DNA of 41,249 bases, from contig JBDTLC010000143.1 in the NCBI GenBank assembly GCA_039935015.1, positions 1 to 41,249 of the forward strand, given 5' to 3'. Of the stretch, positions 8,534-15,786 are shown piece after piece (position 1 is the stretch's first letter; every line of letters begins with the position of its first letter). The DNA is from Paralcaligenes sp039935015. Its GTDB lineage: Bacteria > Pseudomonadota > Gammaproteobacteria > Burkholderiales > Burkholderiaceae_B. The notes beneath the pieces are model-generated. The model ran no database searches. It was not told the DNA's origin and saw only the letters and a program-made list of their open reading frames with translations. Position numbers and translations under genes: made by a program.

Positions 8534-9691
8534 TTAAGCGGCTTTAGAGGCCGATTCTGTCACGCCCAACTCTTGAAGGACCTCGCGTACTGCGGCCAGC
8601 GCGCCGCGCATTTCCTTCTCGCCCAACCGTCCAATGCAGCCGATGCGAAACGAATCAGCCACTGTCAGTTTGCCGGGATAAATGATGTAGCCACGTTCCT
8701 TGAGGCCGTCGTAGAAACTCTGGAAGACGAAGCGAGGATGAGTCATCATATGAAAGGTGACAATAATGGGAGCTTGCAGATCGGCTGCGAGCAGGGGCTT
8801 GAAACCCATCGCCGTCATGCCTTCGAGAAGGATGCGGCAGTTGTTTTGATAGCGTCCGCCGCGCCCTGCGACGCCGCCTTCGGCCGTGAATTCTTCAAGC
8901 GCCTGGTGAAACGCGACAATGACGTGGATAGGTGGTGTAAAGCGATATTGCCCGGTCTTTTCGAAATTCGCCCACTGGTCGTGAAGATCGAGAACAAGCG
9001 TTGTCGCGTTTCCTTTGGTACGCGTGAGCGCTTCGCGTCGGCAAACGACAAAGCCCAGGCCGGGAACACCTTCAATACATTTATTGGAGGAGGCGGCGAG
9101 CGCATCGACGTGCAGCGCGCGGGCGTCCAGCGGCAAGGCTCCGAAAGCACTCATCGAATCGATGAGGTAGCCTTTGCCGTATTTGGCCGCGAGAGCGCCG
9201 ATCTGCACAATGGGATTGAGGATCCCCGAGGTTGTCTCGCAGTGAATGGTGAAAACGTGAGTAATCGAGGGCGTGGCCTTCAGAATAGCTTCGACTTCTT
9301 TTAAATCCGGCGGTGTGTCTTCGCCGGTTTCGTGAACAACCGTTTCGCGTCCGGCAATGTCGAGAATCCGTTTGGCCCGGCGCCCGTACGCACCGTTAAT
9401 GAGAACCAGAACCTTACCTGCAGGCGGCACAAAGCTTGTGAGCATGGCCTCGACGGCAAAAGTCCCCGAGCCTTGCATCGGCACTGTTACGTAATCGTCT
9501 CCACCGTTGGCTATCTCGCACAGCCGTGTCAGCACGGCCTTGTTAATAGCGATGAAGTTCGCATCGCGCGAACCCCAGTCGTGAACCATCGCGGCCTTGA
9601 CGGTGCGCGATGTAGTCAGCGGGCCCGGTGTGAGAAGGAACGGATCACCTGTTTCGGAGGCTGCCGGCTTCGAGTGCGTGGAATGTGTCAT
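8534..9691 (-). CDS. phnW: 2-aminoethylphosphonate-pyruvate transaminase
   Basis: A 385-residue PLP aminotransferase (class V fold) that moves the amino group of AEP to pyruvate, giving phosphonoacetaldehyde and alanine. The N-terminal FLLTPGPLTTS and HDWGSRD motifs are diagnostic of PhnW. Asp178 (LIDSMSAFG) and Lys204 (SSNKCIEGVPG) are the cofactor residues. It is first in phnW-phnA-phnY, with a predicted promoter in the 131-nt gap upstream. Because phnX (phosphonoacetaldehyde hydrolase) is absent here, its product must go through PhnY and PhnA. Confidence 0.95.
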   Translation of the reverse strand: MTHSTHSKPAASETGDPFLLTPGPLTTSRTVKAAMVHDWGSRDANFIAINKAVLTRLCEIANGGDDYVTVPMQGSGTFAVEAMLTSFVPPAGKVLVLINGAYGRRAKRILDIAGRETVVHETGEDTPPDLKEVEAILKATPSITHVFTIHCETTSGILNPIVQIGALAAKYGKGYLIDSMSAFGALPLDARALHVDALAASSNKCIEGVPGLGFVVCRREALTRTKGNATTLVLDLHDQWANFEKTGQYRFTPPIHVIVAFHQALEEFTAEGGVAGRGGRYQNNCRILLEGMTAMGFKPLLAADLQAPIIVTFHMMTHPRFVFQSFYDGLKERGYIIYPGKLTVADSFRIGCIGRLGEKEMRGALAAVREVLQELGVTESASKAA

Positions 9692-9744
9692 CGAGAGTCT
9701 ATCCTGCGTTGGGCGTGTAGCCTCAAGTGTGCTGCACTGGAATA

Positions 9745-9773
9745 ATGCTAAGGCAAGCCATAAAGATAGTCAA
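9745..9773 (-). promoter_or_regulatory. Predicted promoter for phnW-phnA-phnY
   Basis: On the minus strand a -35 box TTGACT (9773-9768) is followed after 17 nt by TAGCAT (9750-9745), a weak -10. A GTGACAT box at 9781-9775 abuts the -35, and the same heptamer occurs in the phnS operator (5616-5622) and at 11488-11494 before the flavoenzyme gene. A common regulator is plausible but unproven. Confidence 0.4.
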
Positions 9774-9822
9774 TATGTCACAGTAAACCACATGCAACTT
9801 ATTGTATCGACGTCATGATGGC

Positions 9823-10686
9823 TTACATTAGACGCATCAATACCAGCCCGACGATAGTGAGTGTCGCCGAAACGGCTCGTACCCACGTGAGTGGCTCCTT
9901 TAGGACAAAGACGGCAATAAGTCCCGCAAACAATATGCTTGTTTCTCGAACTGCAGCGACCAAGGCGATGGGTGCCACGGTCATGGCCCAGATGACGATC
10001 CAGTAGGCCCCCAGGGACATGGCGCCGCCAGCCATTCCGGGCAGCAGAAAGCTCAAAGCAGGCTTGATTCCTTTAACGCCCTTGCGCCACAGGCAGAAAA
10101 TTAGCATCGGGAAGGTGTCCGCGACGAAAAGCGCAGCGGCATAAGCGTTCACATTATCCGATATGCGCGCGCCAATGCCGTCGACCACCGTGTACGCGGC
10201 GATGGTCGCTGCGGTAAGCAGGGCGCAGCCCACAGCGGTACGGCTCGGTGCCGTCATGCGCCGGTGCCCTCGCAGTGAAATAAGCACGACTCCTATGCCC
10301 AGCAGCGCAATACCCGCGACATTGCCCGGGCTTATATGGTCCTGTAATGCAAGCAAGGAGATGCATGCTGTGATCAGCGGCGCCGAGCCGCGGGCGATGG
10401 GGTAAATTTGCCCCATATCCGCGCGTCGATACGCTTCGGACAGAGAGAGGTAGTAAGCAAAATGGATCAGCACGGACGCGCCTACCCACGGCCACGCTTC
10501 CAGGCGTGGCAAGCCGGTGATTAATAAGGCTGGCAGCGCGATTACCCCGCATGCGACACAGATCAGCGTCATGGCCAGGAATGGATCGAGCTTGATCTTG
10601 ATGAGCCCGTTCCAGCCGGCGTGAAGCACCGCCGCAGACAACACGGCGAAGAAGACCCCAAGGGTCATCGTGTCAGGCGAACTCAT
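9823..10686 (-). CDS. EamA/DMT-family membrane protein, phosphonate-cluster type
   Basis: A 287-residue polytopic inner-membrane protein with about ten hydrophobic segments and the two-repeat layout of drug/metabolite (EamA, DUF6) transporters. One branch of this family is repeatedly found in phosphonate operons and described only as a phosphonate-utilisation-associated membrane protein; this gene fits by size and context. The substrate is unknown; export of an amine, amino acid or a pathway by-product is possible. The start ATG overlaps the stop of the upstream DeoR-type regulator by 4 nt (ATGA), so the two are translationally coupled. The next gene downstream is phnW, after 131 nt holding a promoter. 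Confidence 0.7.
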   Translation of the reverse strand: MSSPDTMTLGVFFAVLSAAVLHAGWNGLIKIKLDPFLAMTLICVACGVIALPALLITGLPRLEAWPWVGASVLIHFAYYLSLSEAYRRADMGQIYPIARGSAPLITACISLLALQDHISPGNVAGIALLGIGVVLISLRGHRRMTAPSRTAVGCALLTAATIAAYTVVDGIGARISDNVNAYAAALFVADTFPMLIFCLWRKGVKGIKPALSFLLPGMAGGAMSLGAYWIVIWAMTVAPIALVAAVRETSILFAGLIAVFVLKEPLTWVRAVSATLTIVGLVLMRLM

Positions 10687-11453
10687 GGTTTCGCTACGAT
10701 GACTTCCCAGTGTTGGGCGGAAGCGGCGCGGGCGATCGACTCTGGCGGCAACTCGTCGACAATCAACCCGGCAATGTGTGCCACGGAGGTAATCAACACC
10801 GGCGTGCTGTGTTCAAATTTGGAATGATCGGCGAGCACGTATACCTTCTGCCCCGCCTTCATCATCGCGTGCCTTTGCTCGGCGGCGAGTCGCGAATAAT
10901 CGGTGAATTCGCCTTCTGGCGAAATGCCGCCCACACCGAGAAAGACAATGTCAACGCGGAAATGGGCCAGCGCTGCAATGGTCTCCACGCCGAATGCCGC
11001 CTCGTCATTGGGATCAATTTGGCCGCCCAACATAATGACCTTCACTCTGGGCGCACGGCACAACATGGTGGCGATGGGCAGGCTGTTGGTGATGACCGTC
11101 AAATCGTTGAGTTCCAACAGTGCGGCGCCCATGCTGAATGTGGTCGAGCCCGAGTCGATTAGTACGACCATTCCGTCGCTGACCAGGCTAGCCGCTTGCC
11201 GCCCGATCGCCTGTTTGCCGGCGGTGTTCGCGCTCACGCGTGTGGCAAGTGACGGTTCGTTCACGAGTCGCCTGGCCGCGCCACCGTGCACGATGTTCGC
11301 TCGCCCTTGTCCGGCTAGCGCCTTGATGTCTCTGCGGATAGTCTCGCGCGAAACCCCGAGCCGGGTGGCCAGATCAGCGACGCTGACCGACCCGTCTGCA
11401 TCAAGTGCCTGCGAAATGTGGTCGATACGGCTGACGGCGAGTTGACGATTCAT
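10683..11453 (-). CDS. DeoR-family transcriptional regulator
   Basis: A 256-residue repressor-type regulator. Residues ~22-45 (SVADLATRLGVSRETIRRD) form the winged helix-turn-helix of the DeoR family. Residues ~75-235 form the sugar-isomerase-like effector domain, with the DSGST and GVGGIS motifs expected to bind a phosphorylated ligand. In this position a phosphonate or a phosphorylated intermediate would be a sensible effector, but that is inference. It is transcribed divergently from the DMGDH-like flavoenzyme gene across a 231-nt gap and is coupled to the EamA-type gene. Phosphonate clusters often carry GntR or LysR regulators, so a DeoR type is a less usual choice. Confidence 0.85.
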   Translation of the reverse strand: MNRQLAVSRIDHISQALDADGSVSVADLATRLGVSRETIRRDIKALAGQGRANIVHGGAARRLVNEPSLATRVSANTAGKQAIGRQAASLVSDGMVVLIDSGSTTFSMGAALLELNDLTVITNSLPIATMLCRAPRVKVIMLGGQIDPNDEAAFGVETIAALAHFRVDIVFLGVGGISPEGEFTDYSRLAAEQRHAMMKAGQKVYVLADHSKFEHSTPVLITSVAHIAGLIVDELPPESIARAASAQHWEVIVAKP

Positions 11454-11684
11454 AAGGGTCGAATTCCGAGGGAGACGCGAATTTTATGTGACATTTTAAG
11501 ATAGGTGCTGTAAGCCTGATGGAAGGTTGCCGTAGTGACAAAGGCCGGTTTCAGGCTAAGCGGATGCTCCTGCCGCCCAAATGATTTTTTAAGATCATGC
11601 GTGAATATGTTGTATTAAGTGGTTTTTTGAGGCAATCTATGAATATATAAACATTTCAACACTAAACACGAGGAAACTCAACCC
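11454..11684. promoter_or_regulatory. Divergent regulatory gap, DeoR regulator / flavoenzyme
   Basis: This 231-bp AT-rich gap must hold the promoters of the minus-strand regulator and the plus-strand flavoenzyme. A GTGACAT box at 11488-11494 matches the heptamer near the phnW and phnS promoters. A GAGGAA ribosome site lies 9 nt before the ATG at 11685. I cannot pick clear -35/-10 pairs. Confidence 0.45.
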
Positions 11685-14165
11685 ATGTCAGCGAATATTC
11701 CCCAGCACGCCCGGGTGGTGATCGTCGGCGGTGGCATTATCGGCTGCTCTGTTGCTTACCACCTAACGAAGATGGGCTGGACCGACGTGGTCCTGCTCGA
11801 ACAAGGTCAACTCTCTTGTGGCACGACTTGGCACGCCGCTGGTCTCGTAGGACAGTTGCGTGCCCAAGAGAGCATGACGAAGTTGATTCGCTATTCAACC
11901 GCGCTTTACGCCGAACTGGAAGCCGACACAGGTTTGGCGACCGGCTGGAAGCAATGTGGTTCGCTGTCGGTGGCACGTACGGCTGAGCGCATGACGCAAC
12001 TCAAACGCACCGCCGCCGTGGCGCGCGCGTATGAGGTGGAGTGCAATGTAATAGGCCCGAGGGAGGCCGGCGAACTATGGCCGGTGATGAGGACAGACGA
12101 TTTGCTGGGAGCGGTCTGGCTGCCTGGCGACGGCAAGGCAAACCCGACCGATCTAACTCAGGCGCTTGCGCGCGGCACCCGCATGCGGGGGGGACGCATT
12201 GTTGAAAACACTCGGGTAACGACCATCCACACGCGTCAGACGCCGGGCGGGCGGGAGGTGAGTGGCCTTGCGTGGCGTAACAAGGACGGTGAAGAAGGTG
12301 CCATCGAGGCAGAAATTGTCGTCAATTGCGCAGGCCAATGGGCCAAAGCGCTTGGCAGACTGGCCGACGTTGCGGTGCCGCTGCATTCGGCCGAACACTA
12401 CTATATTGTGACCGAACGCATTGAAGGCGTGCATCCCGATCTACCGGTAATGCGCGATCCGGACGGCTATATTTATTTTAAGGAAGAAGTGGGCGGCCTC
12501 GTGATGGGCGGCTTTGAGCCCAACGCAAAGCCGTGGGGCATGGACGGGATTCCCGACAACTTCGAATTCCAATTGCTGCCAGACGATTGGGATCAGTTTC
12601 AGATCTTGATGGAAAATGCGCTGCAGCGGGTCCCCGCACTCGAAACTGCGCAGATCAAGCAGTTCTACAACGGGCCAGAGTCGTTTACGCCGGACAATAA
12701 TTTTATTCTTGGCGAAGCGCCCGAACTGCGGCATTTTTTTGTCGGAGCGGGCTTCAATTCCATGGGTATCGCGTCGGCGGGCGGGGCAGGGATGGCGTTG
12801 GCCGAATGGATTATCGCAGGTACGCCAACAATGGACCTGTGGCCCGTGGACATTCGTCGCTTCGCGCGCTTTAACGCCAATGACACCTGGCTGCACGATC
12901 GCATTAAGGAAACGCTGGGTCTGCACTACGCCATGCCCTGGCCTAACCGCGAGCTCGACACCGCTCGTCCGTTTCGACGTTCTCCGCTCTACACTCAGTT
13001 GCGCGACGAAGGCGCCTGCTTTGGTAGCAAGATGGGATGGGAACGCCCCAATTTCTTTGCGCCCAGCCCCGAGCAGGCGCGCATCGACTACACGTTCGGC
13101 CAGCAGAATTGGCTTGCATGGAGTGGCGCGGAGCACCGGGCCTGCCGCGAGGCCGTGGCGTTGTTCGACATGAGTTCGTTTTCCAAATTCCTGGTAAAGG
13201 GCCGTGATGCTCAAGCTGTGCTGCAATATATCGTTGCCAACGATGTTGACGTTCCACCCGGAACGACTGTTTACACGGGCATGTTCAATGACCGCGGTAC
13301 CTATGAATCCGATTTCACGCTATGCCGGCTGGCCTACGACCAATACCTGATCGTCACCGGGTCGGCGCAAACCACGCGCGATTTCGACTACATTGAAAAA
13401 CAGATTCCGCAGGATCAGCACTGCACGCTGGTCGATGTGACCGGCCAGTATGCGGTGCTGGCAGTCATGGGGCCGCGTGCGCGCGATCTGTTGCAGAGCG
13501 TGTCCAAAGCGGACTGGAGCAACGCCTCGTTTGCGTTCGGTCAGAGCCGCGAGGTCGATCTGGGCTACGCAACCGTGCGCGCAACGCGTCTGACCTACGT
13601 GGGCGAACTGGGATGGGAGCTATACGTGCCAGTCGAATTCGCCGTCGGTGTATACGAAATGCTTCACGCGGCGGGTAAGCCGTTTGGCCTGGTCAACGCG
13701 GGTTATTACGCCATCGATTCGCTGCGTATCGAGAAAGGCTACCGCGCATGGGGACGCGAACTGACGCCCGATTACAACCCGTTCGAAGCTGGACTCCAAT
13801 TTGCCTGCAAACTTAAAAAAGATATCCCGTTTCGCGGTCGCGACGCCTTGATGAAACTACGCGAGCAGCCGGTGTGTCGGCGCATGGTCGTGTTGACGGT
13901 TGATGGCGCGACGCAGCACATGTTGTGGGGCGGTGAGGCGATTTTGCGCAATGGGAAGGCAGTCGGTTTTGTTACCTCGGCGGCCTTCGGGCACACGCTG
14001 GGCTGCCCGGTGGCTATGGGCTATGTCAACAACCCAGATGCTGCGGCCAGTGTTGATTATCTCAGCACGGGGCACTACGCGATTGATGTCGCAGGTGAAA
14101 CGCTGCCTGCAACGCTTCATTTGAAAGCACCTTATGACCCGCGCTCGGAGCGCGTGAAAGCCTGA
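11685..14165 (+). CDS. DMGDH/sarcosine dehydrogenase-like FAD enzyme with GcvT domain
   Basis: This 826-residue protein has the layout of dimethylglycine and sarcosine dehydrogenases. An N-terminal Rossmann motif VVIVGGGIIG (residues 11-20) opens a DAO-type FAD domain to about 390, a linker follows, then a GcvT-type tetrahydrofolate-binding domain (about 440-715) and its C-terminal barrel. His50 in GTTWHAAG corresponds to the histidine that carries covalent FAD in this family. Such enzymes oxidatively remove N-methyl groups, passing the one-carbon unit to folate. No glycine-betaine genes are nearby; the neighbours are phosphonate genes, so an N-methylated AEP or related amine is a candidate substrate. 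That is inference. Sarcosine or dimethylglycine remains the default. An 18-nt gap leads to the relic Na/Pi transporter, once probably in the same operon. Confidence 0.8.
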   Translation: MSANIPQHARVVIVGGGIIGCSVAYHLTKMGWTDVVLLEQGQLSCGTTWHAAGLVGQLRAQESMTKLIRYSTALYAELEADTGLATGWKQCGSLSVARTAERMTQLKRTAAVARAYEVECNVIGPREAGELWPVMRTDDLLGAVWLPGDGKANPTDLTQALARGTRMRGGRIVENTRVTTIHTRQTPGGREVSGLAWRNKDGEEGAIEAEIVVNCAGQWAKALGRLADVAVPLHSAEHYYIVTERIEGVHPDLPVMRDPDGYIYFKEEVGGLVMGGFEPNAKPWGMDGIPDNFEFQLLPDDWDQFQILMENALQRVPALETAQIKQFYNGPESFTPDNNFILGEAPELRHFFVGAGFNSMGIASAGGAGMALAEWIIAGTPTMDLWPVDIRRFARFNANDTWLHDRIKETLGLHYAMPWPNRELDTARPFRRSPLYTQLRDEGACFGSKMGWERPNFFAPSPEQARIDYTFGQQNWLAWSGAEHRACREAVALFDMSSFSKFLVKGRDAQAVLQYIVANDVDVPPGTTVYTGMFNDRGTYESDFTLCRLAYDQYLIVTGSAQTTRDFDYIEKQIPQDQHCTLVDVTGQYAVLAVMGPRARDLLQSVSKADWSNASFAFGQSREVDLGYATVRATRLTYVGELGWELYVPVEFAVGVYEMLHAAGKPFGLVNAGYYAIDSLRIEKGYRAWGRELTPDYNPFEAGLQFACKLKKDIPFRGRDALMKLREQPVCRRMVVLTVDGATQHMLWGGEAILRNGKAVGFVTSAAFGHTLGCPVAMGYVNNPDAAASVDYLSTGHYAIDVAGETLPATLHLKAPYDPRSERVKA

Positions 14166-14183
14166 CACGGAACAGGAGCCCTC

Positions 14184-14519
14184 GTGCTTCAGACCATGAT
14201 CACCCTGGTGGGGGCCGTTGCGTTGCACCATCGCGGGCACGGGTTTAGGCCGGCCTTGGTGCCACCACTGCTTTACGGAGCACCACTGCCACAGGTTTGA
14301 TGCTCTCGGGCTTAGCGGCGGGAGCAATCGTCGAACTGGCGCTGGCCCTTTATCGGGCTGGGCTTGACGCTGCTGGCCCTGCACCAAATGCTTGACGTGA
14401 CGATTCCGTATCAGGATGCGTCCGCCCTTCGCTTCTTCCGTCTCGATCTTATACGTGAGCTTAAGCGCTTAAACGCTCATCTGGTTGCTGGCGCGGTACG
14501 TCCGATTCTGGAACGGTAG
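14184..14519 (+). pseudogene. Decayed Na/Pi cotransporter, internally deleted and frameshifted
   Basis: Three family-like blocks survive in two frames. From the GTG at 14184, with AGGAG 5 nt upstream, frame 1 reads LQTMITLVGAVAL, like the N-terminal helix of Na/Pi cotransporters. Frame 3 from 14249 reads AGLGATTALRSTTATGLM, matching the conserved QSSTATGLM phosphate-site repeat. Back in frame 1 from 14337 come WRWPFIGLGLTLLALHQML and then a C-terminal stretch with RELKRLNAHL and VRPILER before TAG at 14517. Frame 1 has a TGA at 14298. About 112 codons remain of the ~550 usual, so large internal deletions plus frameshifts destroyed it. The retained ribosome site and 18-nt spacing suggest a former operon with the flavoenzyme. 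The family assignment is by recalled motifs. Confidence 0.75.
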
Positions 14520-14550
14520 GGCGGCTTGCCAGCGGGCCGTATCGCCCTAC
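14516..14550. repeat. Inverted repeat at the end of the relic gene
   Basis: GTAGGGCG (14516-14523) and CGCCCTAC (14543-14550) form a perfect 8-bp stem with a 19-nt loop overlapping the relic stop codon. Only TTT follows, so it is at best a weak terminator. The rest of the gap up to ubiA (14551-14713) shows no gene. Confidence 0.45.
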
Positions 14551-14713
14551 GGGCTTTACAGGTCGTGGCGCGGTAATTGGCTGTGCATGCTGTATGTCCG
14601 GTTCGGTGCTTAGGCCCTGCAGTGATGACTCATCCGGTTAAACTTCGTATTCACTGTCCTGGCTGGCAATCGGGAGCCCGAAGGCCATAAACCTTAGAAT
14701 TGAACGTTAATTT

Positions 14714-15640
14714 GTGAATACTTCCGGCTCATCCATCCCTGATCTGTCCGATATGCGGCCCGACGACTGGGTTGAACACTGGTTGCCGCACGCATGGGGC
14801 CCTTATGCGCGGCTGTGTCGCCTGGATCGCCCTGTGGGTACCTGGCTGACCTTGCTGCCGTGCCTGGCGGCACTGGTGCAGGCTGCCGACGGCTGGCCAA
14901 CGCTCTGGCGCCTATTCATTTTTTCCCTGGGTGCCTTATTGATGCGAGGCATAGGCTGCACTATCAATGATATCTGCGATCGCGATATTGACAAGAAGGT
15001 CGAACGCACCCGTTTTCGTCCCCTTACCAGCGGCCGGATAAGCCTGAGAAATGCGTTGTATTTTTTGCTCGGACAGTTGCTGGTCTGTGCTTCGCTGTTG
15101 CTGGCGATCAATGCCTATAGCCGCTGGCTAGCGGTCTTGTTACTGCCTATCGTGGCGGTATACCCTTTATGCAAGCGTTTTACCTACTGGCCGCAGGTGG
15201 TGCTGGGCATAGGCTTTAACTGGGGCATGTTGATGGCCTGGTCCGACACGCGCGATGTCGTACCGCTGGCTGCGGTCGCCATGTGGGTCGGAGCAGTACT
15301 TTGGCAGGTCGGATACGACTCGATCTATGCTTATGTAGATGTGCGAGACGACAAGGAATTGGGCCTTCATTCTACCGCCATGCGCTTTGCCGACAGGGGC
15401 AAGCAGTGGATCAGCGGCTTTTATATTGCCACTATTATGCTGTGGTCGTTTGCGGGTGTTGCACTAAATATGGCCTGGGGTTATTACGTGATTCTGGCCG
15501 TGATCGCCGCGCATTTCCTGTGGCAAATGTACCTCTTCAATCTGGCTCGTCCCGACCGCAATTTTATGCTGTTTCGCGCCAATATCTGGATAGGCGTGCT
15601 GATGGTTGCCGCAGCCTTGGGGGGCACCCTGCCGGGTTGA
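14714..15640 (+). CDS. ubiA: 4-hydroxybenzoate polyprenyltransferase
   Basis: A 308-residue intramembrane prenyltransferase that attaches the polyprenyl chain to 4-hydroxybenzoate in ubiquinone synthesis. Both Asp-rich motifs are visible: NDICDRDID (about residues 89-97) and YAYVDVRDD (about 207-215). Eight or nine hydrophobic helices follow the usual pattern. The N-terminal DMRPDDWVEHWLP resembles UbiA of Alcaligenaceae. The frame starts with a GTG at 14714; an internal ATG at 14751 is possible but would cut into that conserved segment. No quinone-synthesis genes flank it. Confidence 0.93.
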   Translation: MNTSGSSIPDLSDMRPDDWVEHWLPHAWGPYARLCRLDRPVGTWLTLLPCLAALVQAADGWPTLWRLFIFSLGALLMRGIGCTINDICDRDIDKKVERTRFRPLTSGRISLRNALYFLLGQLLVCASLLLAINAYSRWLAVLLLPIVAVYPLCKRFTYWPQVVLGIGFNWGMLMAWSDTRDVVPLAAVAMWVGAVLWQVGYDSIYAYVDVRDDKELGLHSTAMRFADRGKQWISGFYIATIMLWSFAGVALNMAWGYYVILAVIAAHFLWQMYLFNLARPDRNFMLFRANIWIGVLMVAAALGGTLPG

Positions 15641-15642
15641 CG

Positions 15643-15659
15643 TGTAGCGGCACCCCTTG
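15643..15659. repeat. Dispersed hairpin repeat, partial copy 2
   Basis: TGTAGCGGCACCCCTTG is identical over 17 bases to the copy at 36969, here just 3 bases after the ubiA stop. The right arm of the hairpin is not kept in full. The position right after a stop codon is shared with the 36969 copy. Confidence 0.5.
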
Positions 15660-15786
15660 GGTCTTTGGGCTGGTTGTCAGGCAATGCGTGCAAGCTTGCG
15701 CTACAGTTATGTCTACATGAACATCGTACGGATAAAAGCCGGACCGGGTAGCGGCCAAGGCAAGAAACCTGCAAGGAGGCGCGGTC

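Noticed and set aside
7246..8547. Long open frame (433 codons) on the plus strand
   Set aside because: It is antisense to phnA over its whole length; phnA has all catalytic residues in place, and the antisense frame has no recognisable domain.
9769..9785. Possible Pho box (PhoB site) before phnW
   Set aside because: GTCA repeats are 8 nt apart instead of the 11-nt period of Pho boxes, so phosphate-starvation control is not supported here.
12441..13226. Open frame of 261 codons on the minus strand
   Set aside because: Antisense to the flavoenzyme and without motifs or a ribosome site.
14551..14713. Search for a small gene or RNA before ubiA
   Set aside because: No start with ribosome site, no coding-like frame and no terminator-type hairpin beyond the one noted at 14516-14550.
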